Shown in pieces: positions 45,047 to 53,349 of a stretch of DNA of 64,000 nucleotides. Numbering within the stretch: position 1 is the first letter of the stretch; every line of letters starts with the position of its first letter. Where the stretch lies: assembly GCA_963832725.1 (NCBI GenBank), contig CAWHVG010000001.1, positions 558,001 to 622,000 on the forward strand, given 5' to 3'. The notes beneath the pieces are model-generated. The model saw only the letters and a program-made list of their open reading frames with translations, made no database searches and was not told where the DNA came from. A program made the translations under genes and the position numbers. The stretch comes from JAEZBP01 sp963832725. GTDB lineage: Bacteria > Myxococcota_A > Polyangia > Polyangiales > Sandaracinaceae.

Positions 45047-45565
45047 CTATGTGCCGTAGCGCAACTCGAAGGTCGTCGCGCGCTCCTCCACCAGAGGCGG
45101 CTCCATCTCGATCCACTTGGCGCCGGCGAGCTCCGCCGCGGCCCGGAAAGCCGCCCTCATCCCCAACGCGAGCGACTCGTCGTGAAGGAACGACGGGTAG
45201 TGCGTCTGCAGCTTCGCGTACCCCAAGCGGTGCTCGACGAGCTCGAGCGTGCTGCCGCGGCGGATCCGGCCCGAGCGCCCCCCGACGTGGTTGAAGAGCC
45301 GTTCCGGCGAGACCAGCAGGAAGAGGGCGCGGTAGAGACGGCCACCGAGCAGACGACGGTTGCGGTCGTAGGTCCACCGCGCGTACGCGGCATCGCCACC
45401 GGGCGGCGGGAAGTGCACGTCGCGGAGGGCGATCATGTAGGTCATCACAACCACCTCGGGGATCCAGGCCGACACGGGCGGCAGGTTGCGCGCGAGCTCA
45501 CCCACGCGAGTCGGCAACGCCGCCAGGTCGGCGTCGTCGAGCGGGCGGCTCGCGCGCCGAAGCAT
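45047..45565 (-). CDS. DUF2378/TIGR02265-like myxobacterial protein
   Basis: 172 residues. The pattern of helices with LYRALFLLVSPERLFNHVGG, a basic strand segment (RIRRGSTLELVEHRLGY) and the C-terminal RAAAELAGAKWIEMEPPLVE resembles the TIGR02265/DUF2378 paralogue family, common in myxobacteria and of unknown role. The match is by overall pattern, not a defined motif, so it is tentative. Its start lies 56 bases from the divergent LPMO-like gene. Confidence 0.6.
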   Translation of the reverse strand: MLRRASRPLDDADLAALPTRVGELARNLPPVSAWIPEVVVMTYMIALRDVHFPPPGGDAAYARWTYDRNRRLLGGRLYRALFLLVSPERLFNHVGGRSGRIRRGSTLELVEHRLGYAKLQTHYPSFLHDESLALGMRAAFRAAAELAGAKWIEMEPPLVEERATTFELRYGT

Positions 45566-45621
45566 GCGAAGCGCTGCGGTCCCGTCTGATAGGATGCGCC
45601 CACCATGTGGGGAGAACCGAC

Positions 45622-46437
45622 GTGAGACAGCGACACCTCTCGGGCGCCATCGTGCTCACCTCGCTCGTCGCGCTCGCCGCGCCGGCGTCGGCCCACTTCA
45701 AGCTGCTGGCGCCCGCCTGCTACTCGGAGCAGGACTCGCTCGGTCTGCCGCTCAAGAGCGCGCCCTGCGGCCAGGCCGATCCCGGCAATCCGGTGGTCCT
45801 GACCGGCGAGGTGACCACGCTGGCGCAAGGCCAGATGCTGACGATCACGATCGACGAGGCCATCTTCCACCCCGGCCACTACCGCATCGCCATCGCGCCC
45901 GACATGGCGTCGCTGCCGGACGATCCGCCGGTGACGCCGGGCTCCACGCCCTGCGGGACCACCGAGATCGATCCCTCGCCGACCCTCCCGCTCCTCGCCG
46001 ACGGCGTGCTCGTGCACGCCGCGCCCTTCAGCGGCCCGCAGACGGTGCAGATCCCCCTGCCGGCGGACTTCACCTGCGATCACTGCATCGTGCAGGTCGT
46101 GGAGTTCATGGCCAACCACCCCCTCAACAACCCGGGCGGCTGCTTCTACCACCACTGCGGCGACGTCGTCGTCGTCCCGACCGGCACCGACGCCGGACTC
46201 GCGACCGACGCGGGCGCCGGTCAGCCGGACGCCGGCTCCAACGCGAGCGACGCCGGCGCGTCGCGCGACGCCGCCACCGCGTTCGACGCCGGCGTCGACG
46301 CCTCGACCACGCCGACCGCGACGAGCGGAGGCTGCGGCTGCCGGGTCAGCGCCGCCACGACCGGCGCCGCGCCGCTTCCGCTCCTCGCCCTCTGCCTCCT
46401 CGCCCTGCGCCGCCGACCCGGCAGACGCTCCCGCTGA
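45622..46437 (+). CDS. LPMO-like secreted protein with histidine brace and MYXO-CTERM tail
   Basis: About 271 residues. The signal peptide ends APASA and the mature chain would start with His (HFKLLAPACYSEQDSLG), the N-terminal copper ligand of lytic polysaccharide monooxygenases. A second His in FTCDHCIVQVVEFM completes a possible histidine brace; further His are in CFYHHCGDVV. It resembles the SCE4755 group of LPMO-like proteins of myxobacteria. A DAG-rich linker leads to GGCGCRVSA, a hydrophobic helix (PLPLLALCLLAL) and RRRPGRRSR, a MYXO-CTERM surface-sorting tail. The GTG at 45622 has GGGGAGAA upstream; a GTG 15 bases earlier is possible. Substrate unknown. Confidence 0.78.
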   Translation: MRQRHLSGAIVLTSLVALAAPASAHFKLLAPACYSEQDSLGLPLKSAPCGQADPGNPVVLTGEVTTLAQGQMLTITIDEAIFHPGHYRIAIAPDMASLPDDPPVTPGSTPCGTTEIDPSPTLPLLADGVLVHAAPFSGPQTVQIPLPADFTCDHCIVQVVEFMANHPLNNPGGCFYHHCGDVVVVPTGTDAGLATDAGAGQPDAGSNASDAGASRDAATAFDAGVDASTTPTATSGGCGCRVSAATTGAAPLPLLALCLLALRRRPGRRSR

Positions 46438-46531
46438 CCAGCGGGCGACCGCCGCGGCACTCCGCTGACCAGCACACGGCCGGCGGCGCGGCACACCAGC
46501 ACACGCGAACAGCCGGCTCACGAGCACGCAC

Positions 46532-46793
46532 CCGGCTCACCACCGACCCAGCGGACCAACGCTCACCGGAGCGCGGGGCACGACTGCCGCAGCGGCGTCG
46601 CGTCCGTCGCCCGCGGCGTCGCAAAATCCGGCTGCTCGGAACTCGACCGCGGATACCGCTCGAACCTCGGGCAGCCGGCTCACCAGCACGCAGCCGGCTC
46701 ACCACCGACCCAGCGGACCAACGCTCACCGGAGCGCGGGGCACGACTGCCGCAGCGGCGTCGCGTCCGTCGCCCCCGCGGCGTGCCGAAATCC
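46532..46793. repeat. Direct repeat, about 82-100 bp, period 161
   Basis: The stretch beginning CCGGCTCACCACCGACCCAG at 46532 recurs at 46693 without change for about 80 bases and then diverges. A third, partial copy of its GCACGACTGCC part appears inverted near 46845-46860. The sequence lies in the 680-base gap between the LPMO-like gene and the membrane protein gene; no gene is seen there. Confidence 0.85.
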
Positions 46794-46811
46794 GGCCTTT
46801 TGGATTTCGGC
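46784..46811. terminator. Hairpin with 10-bp perfect stem
   Basis: GCCGAAATCC (46784-46793) and GGATTTCGGC (46802-46811) around GGCCTTTT. It could stop transcription in either direction; the nearest stop codon is 350 bases away. Confidence 0.5.
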
Positions 46812-46903
46812 GCGTCGCGGCGGCAACCGAGCCGCGCGCAGCGGAGGCAGTCGTGCGCCGAGCCCCCTTTTTCCCAGAAGAAGCGCACGGCGTCCCCTGG
46901 GCA

Positions 46904-46978
46904 GGCCCGGCGGTGGATCCGACCGAGCGATTCGCGAGCGAAGCGAGCGCCAAGCGAGGTCGGATCCACCGCCGGGCC
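46904..46978. repeat. Perfect 20-bp inverted repeat with 35-base loop
   Basis: 46904-46923 (GGCCCGGCGGTGGATCCGAC) and 46959-46978 are exact reverse complements. The loop is itself rich in GCGAGCGAA-type repeats. Such arms could form a cruciform or RNA hairpin, or be ends of a tiny mobile element. Confidence 0.85.
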
Positions 46979-47039
46979 GACGGCCCGCAGATGACTCCCC
47001 AACCTCCCCAATCGATCCACCGCCCCCGGGACGAACGAA

Positions 47040-47122
47040 CGACGAAACGACGACGACGAAACGACGACGACGAAACGACGACGACGAAACGACGACGACG
47101 AAACGACGACGACGAAACGACT
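47040..47122. repeat. 14-bp tandem repeat (GAAACGACGACGAC)
   Basis: GAAAC occurs at 47044, 47058, 47072, 47086 and onward at exact 14-base spacing, about six copies. The array ends at the stop codon of the membrane protein gene (47121). Period 14 is not a multiple of three, so it is not protein-driven. Confidence 0.9.
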
Positions 47123-47819
47123 ACCAGCCGCGAACGCGCCCCGCTCGCTCCAGCTCTTCCAGCCGGCGGATCGAGCGCGCCAGCGCCACCGGCGCGCCGC
47201 CGTGCACGCTTCGCGACGCGAGCACGAGCACCTCCTCCAGCGCCCGCCCCACGCCCGGGTCCCGCGAACGTCCCGGCGCGTCTCCCAGTCGTCGCGCCAG
47301 CGCCAGCCCGCGCAGCAAGCGCCAGCGGACGGGACCCTCGGCGCGCGCGGCCAGCCACCGGAGCGCCAGCCCGCGCAGCCCTTCCCTCGGCATCAGCCAC
47401 GGCGTGCTCGAGAGGACCGCCGCGAACGTCACGGCGAAGAGCCAGAGGGTCACCTCCGATCGCGCCCCGGCGCGTGCCGCCCAGCTCGCCGTCACCCCGC
47501 CCGCGAACGCGAAGAGCAGGTGCGCCGCCAGCTCCCGAAGGCTCGAAGCGCGCATCGCGCGCACGCCGAACACGCTGGCCAGCATCAGCCCGCTCGAGAC
47601 CAGCGGCAAGAGCGGCCGCGCCGTCTCGTAGGCCCGCGCGCCGCCGGCTCCCCAGGTCGCGACCTCACCGGCCAGCGACCCGCCACCGTGGGCGAGCACC
47701 GCGAGCAGCACGGTCGCGCCGGCCCGCAGGCCCGCCTCCACGACGGCCGCGCTCGGATCGAGCTGCCCGAGCACCGTGAGCGCGACCCCCGCCGCGCCGA
47801 CGAACGCCCATGCCCGCAT
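47121..47819 (-). CDS. Membrane protein of unknown function
   Basis: About 232 residues with four to five hydrophobic helices in the first 150 (AFVGAAGVALTVLGQL, GLRAGATVLLAVLAHGGG, LLPLVSSGLMLASVFGV, LLFAFAGGVTASWAARAG, TLWLFAVTFAAVLSSTPWL), followed by a helical soluble end (ALEEVLVLASRS). No family recognised. Its 3' end touches a 14-bp tandem repeat. The 510 bases upstream (47820-48333) contain no convincing gene. Confidence 0.6.
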   Translation of the reverse strand: MRAWAFVGAAGVALTVLGQLDPSAAVVEAGLRAGATVLLAVLAHGGGSLAGEVATWGAGGARAYETARPLLPLVSSGLMLASVFGVRAMRASSLRELAAHLLFAFAGGVTASWAARAGARSEVTLWLFAVTFAAVLSSTPWLMPREGLRGLALRWLAARAEGPVRWRLLRGLALARRLGDAPGRSRDPGVGRALEEVLVLASRSVHGGAPVALARSIRRLEELERAGRVRGW

Positions 47820-48333
47820 CAGCGCGCCGTCCCTCCCGGTCGAGCCGAGCCGAGCGTGCGCGATGTGGTCGTCCCTCTCGACACCAGGCGGACGGACCCG
47901 GCGCGCGGCGCCAAGTTCCCGGCCGACCTCACGAACGCATGTCCGAGCCCCGCTCCCCGCATCGATCCTCCCGTGAGGAGGTGGGACGCGCGAGCGCTCA
48001 CTTCGTTCTGGACGAGCGGCCCTCCCAGCTTCCGCGCTCGTCGCTTTCCCTCCGGCCTGCCTCACACGCGCCGGTCCAGCAGCTTCGAGGCCAATGCCGC
48101 CTTCGGGCGAAGCGACGGATACCCCGGACCCGCGCTGCTGCCGATGGCATCACGGCGCTATCGGTCCGAGAGCGCGGACCCGGACCGAGCACGTCGGAGT
48201 GGGTCCGCTGCGTGGCTCGACGCGAACCTCGCGAGCCCGCGGCCGATCGGGCAGCGAGCCCACGCCGCCCGGCCGGGGACCGGAGGGTTTCTGGCCGGCG
48301 CTACGGCACCGCTCGGCGTGCTATCCCCGACCC

Positions 48334-49149
48334 ATGGCATCTCGACTCTCGGGTCTCGTCGCGTGGGTGACCGGCGGCGGAAGTGGCATCGGACGGGCGC
48401 TCGCGCTGGAGCTGGCCCAGCGAGGCGCGGACGTCGCCGTCTCGGGCCGGCGCGAAGACCGGCTGATCGCGGTGGCCGACGAGATCCACGCGCTCGGCCG
48501 GCGCGGGCTGCCCGTCCCCTGCGACGTGACGGACGAGGCGCAGCTCGAGCGAGCCGCCCACGCCATCTCGAACCAGCTCGGCAAGCTCGACGTGGCGGTG
48601 GCCAACGCCGGCTTCGGCGTCGTCGGCCGGATCGACGCGCTCAGCGCCGACGACTGGCGGCGGCAGCTCGACGTCAACGTGGTCGGGGTCGCGTTGACGG
48701 CCAAGCACGCCCTTCCCTACCTGCGCGAGACCAAGGGCCGCCTGGGACTGGTCGGCTCGGTGGCCGGCTTCATCCCGGCCGCGAAGAACGGCGCCTACGT
48801 CGCCAGCAAGTACGCGGTGCGCGCCATCGGGCAGACGCTGAGCATCGAGCTGGCCGGCAGCGGCGTGAGCGTGACCACGCTCCACCCCGGCTTCGTCGAG
48901 AGCGAGATCGCGCAGGTGGACAACGCCGGCCGCTTCGACGCCGGCCGCTCCGATCCCCGCCCGCAGGCGCTGATGTGGCCGACCGACCAGGCGGCCCGGG
49001 TGATGGCGAACGCGCTCGAGAAGCGAAAGCGCGAGCTGGTCTTCACCGGCCACGGCAAGGTCGGCGCCTTCATCGGCAAGCACCTCCCCGGCTTGGCGGT
49101 AGCGGCACAAGCCCAGGCCGCGAAGAAGCGACGCAAGCCGGAGCGGTGA
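48334..49149 (+). CDS. Short-chain dehydrogenase/reductase
   Basis: NAD(P)-dependent oxidoreductase of 271 residues. Cofactor motif TGGGSGIGRALALEL with a following SGRRED that favours NADP, VANAGFG, the active Ser in LVGSVAGF, and the catalytic YVASKYAVRAIG. The C-terminal extension (GRFDAGRSDPRP to AAKKRRKPER) with basic end resembles SDRs that act on lipids or ketoacyl groups, but the substrate is open. TATCCC lies six bases before the ATG. The acyltransferase gene ends 7 bases downstream on the other strand. Confidence 0.9.
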   Translation: MASRLSGLVAWVTGGGSGIGRALALELAQRGADVAVSGRREDRLIAVADEIHALGRRGLPVPCDVTDEAQLERAAHAISNQLGKLDVAVANAGFGVVGRIDALSADDWRRQLDVNVVGVALTAKHALPYLRETKGRLGLVGSVAGFIPAAKNGAYVASKYAVRAIGQTLSIELAGSGVSVTTLHPGFVESEIAQVDNAGRFDAGRSDPRPQALMWPTDQAARVMANALEKRKRELVFTGHGKVGAFIGKHLPGLAVAAQAQAAKKRRKPER

Positions 49150-49156
49150 TCGCGCG

Positions 49157-50152
49157 TCACACGAAGCGGTTCGACCCGGAAACGCCCTCGCTCGTGCCGT
49201 CCTCGCTGAAGCGGTACTCGGGATCCACCAACCCGTCGATGCGCTGCATGACGTCGTCCACGTAGGCCTGGAACGCGTCCTGGTGCGCCGACTCGGCCTC
49301 CGGCGTGAAGGGCTCGAACTCGCTCGCATCGACCCAGGCGGCGGCGTCCTTCCGGAAGATGGGCTCGCCGCAGCGGTACACCACGCGGCCCGGACGCGCG
49401 ATCGGGGAGCCACCGGGATAGACGCGATCGCTGCCGCTGCAGCCCACCGGCACCACCGGCAGATCGAGGTGCATCGCCATCTGCGCCAGCCCGACGTGCC
49501 CGCGCGAGATCCGCTTCGAGCGGGTGCCCTGGGGGAAGATCAGGAGATCGAGCCCGACGCCCGCGGCCTGCTCGTTGAGCTCGACGAAGTGCCGCATCAT
49601 CCGGCGGAAGAGCGCGTCGACCGCCTCGGCGTAACGCTCGCGGGAGGGCTCGAAGCGGCGGCCCATCATGTCGCGACCGCGCTCGAGGATCGGCCTCGGC
49701 ACGATCGCGGGCGGCTCCACCGTCTCGCCCTGCGCCGCCGCGTCCACCAGCTCGCGCAGCGCGTGGTACTCCTCGCCGCGCGGACGGCGGCCCATCGTCG
49801 AGAGGAAGTCGCGCGTGATGAGGTAGCCGCGGCTGACGGTCGGGAGGTTGTTCGTCAGCTCCATGAACGTCGCGACCGCCGGGTGCTCGTAATACTTGCC
49901 CTTCACCCAGGTGGCGGTGAAGCGGTCGTGGCGGCGCCACCACACGTACTGGAAAGGCCAGTAATTGTAGCGGTCGGTGTGGTTCATCGCGAAGATGACC
50001 GGCTCCGGCGGCACGCGCGCGGCGCCCTCGAGCTCGATGCGCACCCGCGGCGGCAAGCCGTAGTTGGGAGCGAGCAGGCCGAGCGCCACCACCTTCTGGC
50101 CGAGCGGCTGGCGCGAGAGGCGGATGCGTTCGAGGCGCGACAGATCCAGCAT
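49157..50152 (-). CDS. PlsC-type lysophospholipid/glycerol-phosphate acyltransferase
   Basis: Membrane-associated acyltransferase of 331 residues. The H-x4-D-type motif is MNHTDRYNYWPF (NHTDRYN), followed by LTNNLPTVSRG, the glycerol-phosphate-binding FPQGTRSKRISRG and VPVGCSGSDRVYPGG. It would acylate a lipid or lyso-phospholipid at the inner membrane. It sits next to a TetR gene and an acyl hydroxylase-like gene, a possible lipid-modification cluster. Intact. Confidence 0.87.
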   Translation of the reverse strand: MLDLSRLERIRLSRQPLGQKVVALGLLAPNYGLPPRVRIELEGAARVPPEPVIFAMNHTDRYNYWPFQYVWWRRHDRFTATWVKGKYYEHPAVATFMELTNNLPTVSRGYLITRDFLSTMGRRPRGEEYHALRELVDAAAQGETVEPPAIVPRPILERGRDMMGRRFEPSRERYAEAVDALFRRMMRHFVELNEQAAGVGLDLLIFPQGTRSKRISRGHVGLAQMAMHLDLPVVPVGCSGSDRVYPGGSPIARPGRVVYRCGEPIFRKDAAAWVDASEFEPFTPEAESAHQDAFQAYVDDVMQRIDGLVDPEYRFSEDGTSEGVSGSNRFV

Positions 50153-50199
50153 CGACCTCGGTGTTAGCGCGAAGCCGGGCCGCGGGACAAGGCGACCGT

Positions 50200-50883
50200 T
50201 CAGCCGCGGATTCCGAGCAGCACCAGCGCGATCAGCGTGCCCGCGATCTGGTCGGCCGGCGTATCGAGCTCGTCGCTCAGCACTGCGAACGCCAGCTGCT
50301 CGACCGCGCCGATCACCGCCAGCGCGCTGATCCGCGGATCGGGGATGCGCAAGAGGCCGTGGTCCTTGGCGAACTCGGTCAGGTCGACCGCCCGCGAGCG
50401 AATGTCGTCCGCCACCTGTCGGATCGCCGCCCGCGCGCCCGACGCCGGGGCACGGCTCTCCTGCAGATACAGCCGCACCACGTCCGGGTGCTCGAAGAGG
50501 ACCGGGATCAGCTTCAGCGCGAACGCCTGGTAGGCGGCGAAGAGCGACTTCTCGTCGTGCGCCTGCCGCAGCGCCTCGTCGCAGCTGTCCATCGCCGCGC
50601 GGACCTGGTCCTCGAGCGGCTCGAGCACCGTCTCCACCAGCTCGGCCTTGTCCGAGAAGTAGCGGTAGAAGTTGCCCTTCGCGGTGCCCGCCTCCTTGGC
50701 GATGTCGTCGATGGTCACCTGATCGACGCCGCGCTCGAGGAAGAGCTTGAGGCCAGCCGTGCGCAGCGCGTCCCGCCGCGCCTTGCGGTTGCGGTCGCGC
50801 TTGCCTCCGGGTTGGCCCGGACGCTCCGGCGGCAATCTCTTCCCGGGGCCGTCGGGCTGCTCGTCGTTCTTCGTGGTGGACAC
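50200..50883 (-). CDS. TetR-family transcriptional regulator
   Basis: 227 residues. After a disordered basic N-terminus comes the TetR DNA-binding domain (ALRTAGLKLFLERGVDQVTI then DDIAKEAGTAKGNFYRYFSDKAELV), then an all-helical ligand domain with FALKLIPVLFEHPDVVRLYL and the C-terminal GTLIALVLLGIRG. It diverges from the hydroxylase-like gene, and a perfect palindrome lies between the two starts, so it probably represses itself and that gene. GTG start at 50883. Confidence 0.9.
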   Translation of the reverse strand: MSTTKNDEQPDGPGKRLPPERPGQPGGKRDRNRKARRDALRTAGLKLFLERGVDQVTIDDIAKEAGTAKGNFYRYFSDKAELVETVLEPLEDQVRAAMDSCDEALRQAHDEKSLFAAYQAFALKLIPVLFEHPDVVRLYLQESRAPASGARAAIRQVADDIRSRAVDLTEFAKDHGLLRIPDPRISALAVIGAVEQLAFAVLSDELDTPADQIAGTLIALVLLGIRG

Positions 50884-50908
50884 GTCTCGTGAATCCTGCT
50901 AATCAAAA

Positions 50909-50926
50909 GGTGACCACACGGTCACC
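50909..50926. promoter_or_regulatory. Operator palindrome between tetR and the hydroxylase gene
   Basis: GGTGACC and GGTCACC are perfect 7-base arms around ACAC, 26 bases before the TetR start. The size and symmetry fit a TetR-family binding site. Confidence 0.7.
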
Positions 50927-51006
50927 GTTTATCCTGGTCGGTGCTCAGGCCGTGTTGGGGGCTCCGAGGCGCGAGGCAGTCGCGCCGACGGGGCGAGGAG
51001 GTCAAG

Positions 51007-51549
51007 GTGATCGGCATCCCTCTCGGGCTCGCGTACGCAAACGCAAGTGAATGGGTCGTCCATAAGTATGTGCTCCACGGGCTGGGACGAAAGCGGACGA
51101 GCTTCTGGAGCTTCCATTGGCTCGAGCACCACCGCGTGGTGCGGACCCACGAGTTCGTCGATCCCGACTACCAGCGGCCGCTCTTCTCGCGCTGGGACGC
51201 GCAGACCAAAGAGACGGTCGCGCTCGCCGGGGCCGCGCTCGCGCACCTGCCGCTCTTGCCGGTGGCGCCCTTCTTCACCGGCACGGTGCTCTACTGCATC
51301 GGTCGCTACTATCGGGCGCACAAGCGCGCGCACCTCGATCCCGAGTGGGCACGCGAGCACCTTCCTTGGCACTACGATCACCACATGGCCCCCGACCAGG
51401 ACGCGAACTGGTGCGTGACCAAACCATGGTTCGACCATTTCATGGGGACTCGCAAGCCCTACCTCGGAACCGAGCGCGAGCGCCAGGATCGCGTGCGGGC
51501 CGAGAAGCGCAAAGCGCGCCGCGCGAAGCAGGTGTCCAAGGCCGCTTGA
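51007..51549 (+). CDS. Fatty-acid hydroxylase / sterol-desaturase superfamily protein
   Basis: A membrane-bound di-iron oxygenase-like protein of about 180 residues. The histidine boxes are VVHKYVLHG, FHWLEHHRVV and LPWHYDHHMAPDQDANWCV, as in the family (HxxxH, HxxHH, HxxHH). Two hydrophobic segments (TVALAGAALAHLPLLPVAPF and TGTVLYCIGRYY) anchor it. It ends in a very basic tail. GTG at 51007 has GAGGAG six bases upstream; an earlier GTG at 50941 would sit inside the operator region. Product could be a 2-hydroxy lipid or modified hopanoid; unresolved. Confidence 0.8.
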   Translation: MIGIPLGLAYANASEWVVHKYVLHGLGRKRTSFWSFHWLEHHRVVRTHEFVDPDYQRPLFSRWDAQTKETVALAGAALAHLPLLPVAPFFTGTVLYCIGRYYRAHKRAHLDPEWAREHLPWHYDHHMAPDQDANWCVTKPWFDHFMGTRKPYLGTERERQDRVRAEKRKARRAKQVSKAA

Positions 51550-51595
51550 CGCGTCGCGTCGCGTCGGGACCGCGCCGGTGGTATGGCTTTCGGCC

Positions 51596-52591
51596 ATGCG
51601 CTTCGCTCCTCTTCTCGTCCTCGCCCTCGCCACCGGCTGCTCGGCCACGGAGACGTTGCCCGACGGCAGCGCGGGCGCGCCGGACGGGGCGGTCTCGCGC
51701 GACGCCGGAACGGGGAGCGACGCCTCTCGAGCCACCGACGGGGGACTCGCGCGCGACGGCGGCTCCATTCCGGACGCCGGCCCGCGCGCGGACGCCGGCA
51801 TGCCGCCGAGCACGATCGGACCCGCCGACAGGCCCGCGAAGCTGGTGGTCCCGGATGCCTACGACGGAGAGACGCCATTGCCGGCGGTCGTGCTCCTCCA
51901 CGGCTACGGCGTCACCGGCGCGCTGCAGGACGCGTACTTCCGGCTCTCCGAGACGGCGCGCACGGCCGGCTTCTACGCCGTGATCCCGAACGGCACGGTC
52001 GACTCGACCGGCAAGCCCTTCTGGAACGCGACCGACTACTGCTGCGACCTCGGGCACACGGGCGTGGACGACGTCGGCTACCTGACCGCAGTGGTCGACG
52101 ATCTCGAAGCGGTGGTCCCGGTCTCGCAGCTCTACTTCATGGGCCACAGCAACGGCGGGTTCATGAGCTACCGGATGGCCTGCGAGCTCTCGGACCGCAT
52201 CTCCGCCATCGCGTCCCTGGCCGGCTCGGACTTCTGGGACGAGACCCGGTGCGTGCCCGACCAGCCGGTCTCCGTCCTGGAGATGCACGGCGACACGGAC
52301 GCGGTCGTGCTCTACGACGGCGTGACCGGGCTCTATCCGGGCGCACAGGCGGTGGTCGAGCGCTGGGCCGGCCGCGCGGGCTGCGACACGAGCGCGCCCG
52401 TGATGGGCGACCCGGTCGACCTGGTCTCGAGCCTGCCCGGCGCCGAGACCGACGTCTCCCGCTACACGAGCGGCTGCAGCGGCGCCGACGCCGCGCTCTG
52501 GACCATCCACGGCGGCGTACACATCCCCGTCCCCCTCCAGCGCGACTTCGCCTCCCAGGTCCTCACCTGGCTGAGCGCCCACGCGCGCTGA
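51596..52591 (+). CDS. Secreted PHB-depolymerase/feruloyl-esterase-type lipoprotein
   Basis: 331 residues. Lipobox LALATGCS, a DAG-rich spacer, then an alpha/beta-hydrolase esterase of the LpqC/PhaZ-like group: VVLLHGYGVTG (oxyanion), PFWNATDYCCD (Cys pair), nucleophile Ser in YFMGHSNGGFMSYRM, EMHGDTDAVV and the catalytic His in IHGGVHIPVP. Probable substrates are polyhydroxyalkanoate oligomers, xylan-linked acyl groups or cutin; not decided by sequence. TATGGC lies eight bases before the ATG. Confidence 0.87.
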   Translation: MRFAPLLVLALATGCSATETLPDGSAGAPDGAVSRDAGTGSDASRATDGGLARDGGSIPDAGPRADAGMPPSTIGPADRPAKLVVPDAYDGETPLPAVVLLHGYGVTGALQDAYFRLSETARTAGFYAVIPNGTVDSTGKPFWNATDYCCDLGHTGVDDVGYLTAVVDDLEAVVPVSQLYFMGHSNGGFMSYRMACELSDRISAIASLAGSDFWDETRCVPDQPVSVLEMHGDTDAVVLYDGVTGLYPGAQAVVERWAGRAGCDTSAPVMGDPVDLVSSLPGAETDVSRYTSGCSGADAALWTIHGGVHIPVPLQRDFASQVLTWLSAHAR

Positions 52592-52614
52592 CGCCGCGCT
52601 CGTCGACGACTCGC

Positions 52615-53349
52615 TCAGCCCGCGGGATCCGTGGCGCCGGCGAGGCGCAGATCCTTCCGCCGCGCGTCCAACCAGAAGAGCCCCGCGAAGAGCAGCGCGA
52701 ACGCGGCCGCCGACCACTGGTAGAAGGTCAGCCCCAGCGCGAGCCGCGGCTCGGGGCGCCAGAGCTCGGCCACGAAGCGGAAGAGCATGTAGCTCAGGAT
52801 GTAGAGCTTGATCCGCTGAAAGCGCAGCAGCCGGCGCTTGGCGAGCTGCCAGAGGACGAGCGCCATCGAGGCGTGGAAGATGGACTCGTAGATCTGATTG
52901 GGATGGCGCGGCACGCCGTCGCCGAAGTCGACGCCCCAGGGAAGCGTGGTCTCGGCGCCGTAGCAGCAGCCGGCGTAGAAGCAGGCCAGTCGGCCGACTG
53001 CGAACGAGACCGCGACCGGGATCGCGAAGCCGTCGCCGGTCTTGCCTTTCACGCCGGCCAGCCACTTCGCGAGCTCGACCCCGAAGTAGCCGCCGACCAG
53101 CCCCCACGTGATGGTGCGCCCGTCGCGCAGCCACGCGAGCCCGCTCACCGCCCCGGCCGGATCCGCCAGGACGTAGGGCAGCTTGGCGCCCAGCGCCCCG
53201 CCGATGAGCGCGCCGAGCGAGATGGCCAGCTTCTGCAGGCGTCCGAGCGCGACCGGCGGCTCCGGCTGCACCCGCCGCGCGATCATGCCCGCCGCGATCG
53301 CGGCCATCACGATCAGCGCGTAGACGACGTCACTCTTCGGTTCGGGCAC
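52615..53349 (-). CDS. Non-canonical Lgt-like (prolipoprotein diacylglyceryl transferase family) membrane protein
   Basis: A 244-residue, seven-helix protein of the Lgt superfamily. It keeps HPNQIYESIFHA and the GRTITWGLVGGYFG region, but the Lgt signature GRxGNFxNxE is replaced by GRLACFYAGCCYGAETTLPW. A canonical Lgt is encoded at 59466-60560, so this one is not needed for ordinary lipoprotein maturation. It overlaps the end of the Tes-like radical SAM gene by about 20 bases and is the last gene of a four-gene coupled operon. A role in transferring or modifying a glycerol-lipid is inferred from fold and neighbour, not demonstrated. Confidence 0.75.
   Translation of the reverse strand: MPEPKSDVVYALIVMAAIAAGMIARRVQPEPPVALGRLQKLAISLGALIGGALGAKLPYVLADPAGAVSGLAWLRDGRTITWGLVGGYFGVELAKWLAGVKGKTGDGFAIPVAVSFAVGRLACFYAGCCYGAETTLPWGVDFGDGVPRHPNQIYESIFHASMALVLWQLAKRRLLRFQRIKLYILSYMLFRFVAELWRPEPRLALGLTFYQWSAAAFALLFAGLFWLDARRKDLRLAGATDPAG

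Noticed and set aside
52615..53349. Calling the short Lgt-like protein the housekeeping Lgt
   Set aside because: It lacks the GRxGNFxNxE signature and is only 244 residues; the gene at 59466-60560 has the complete signature.
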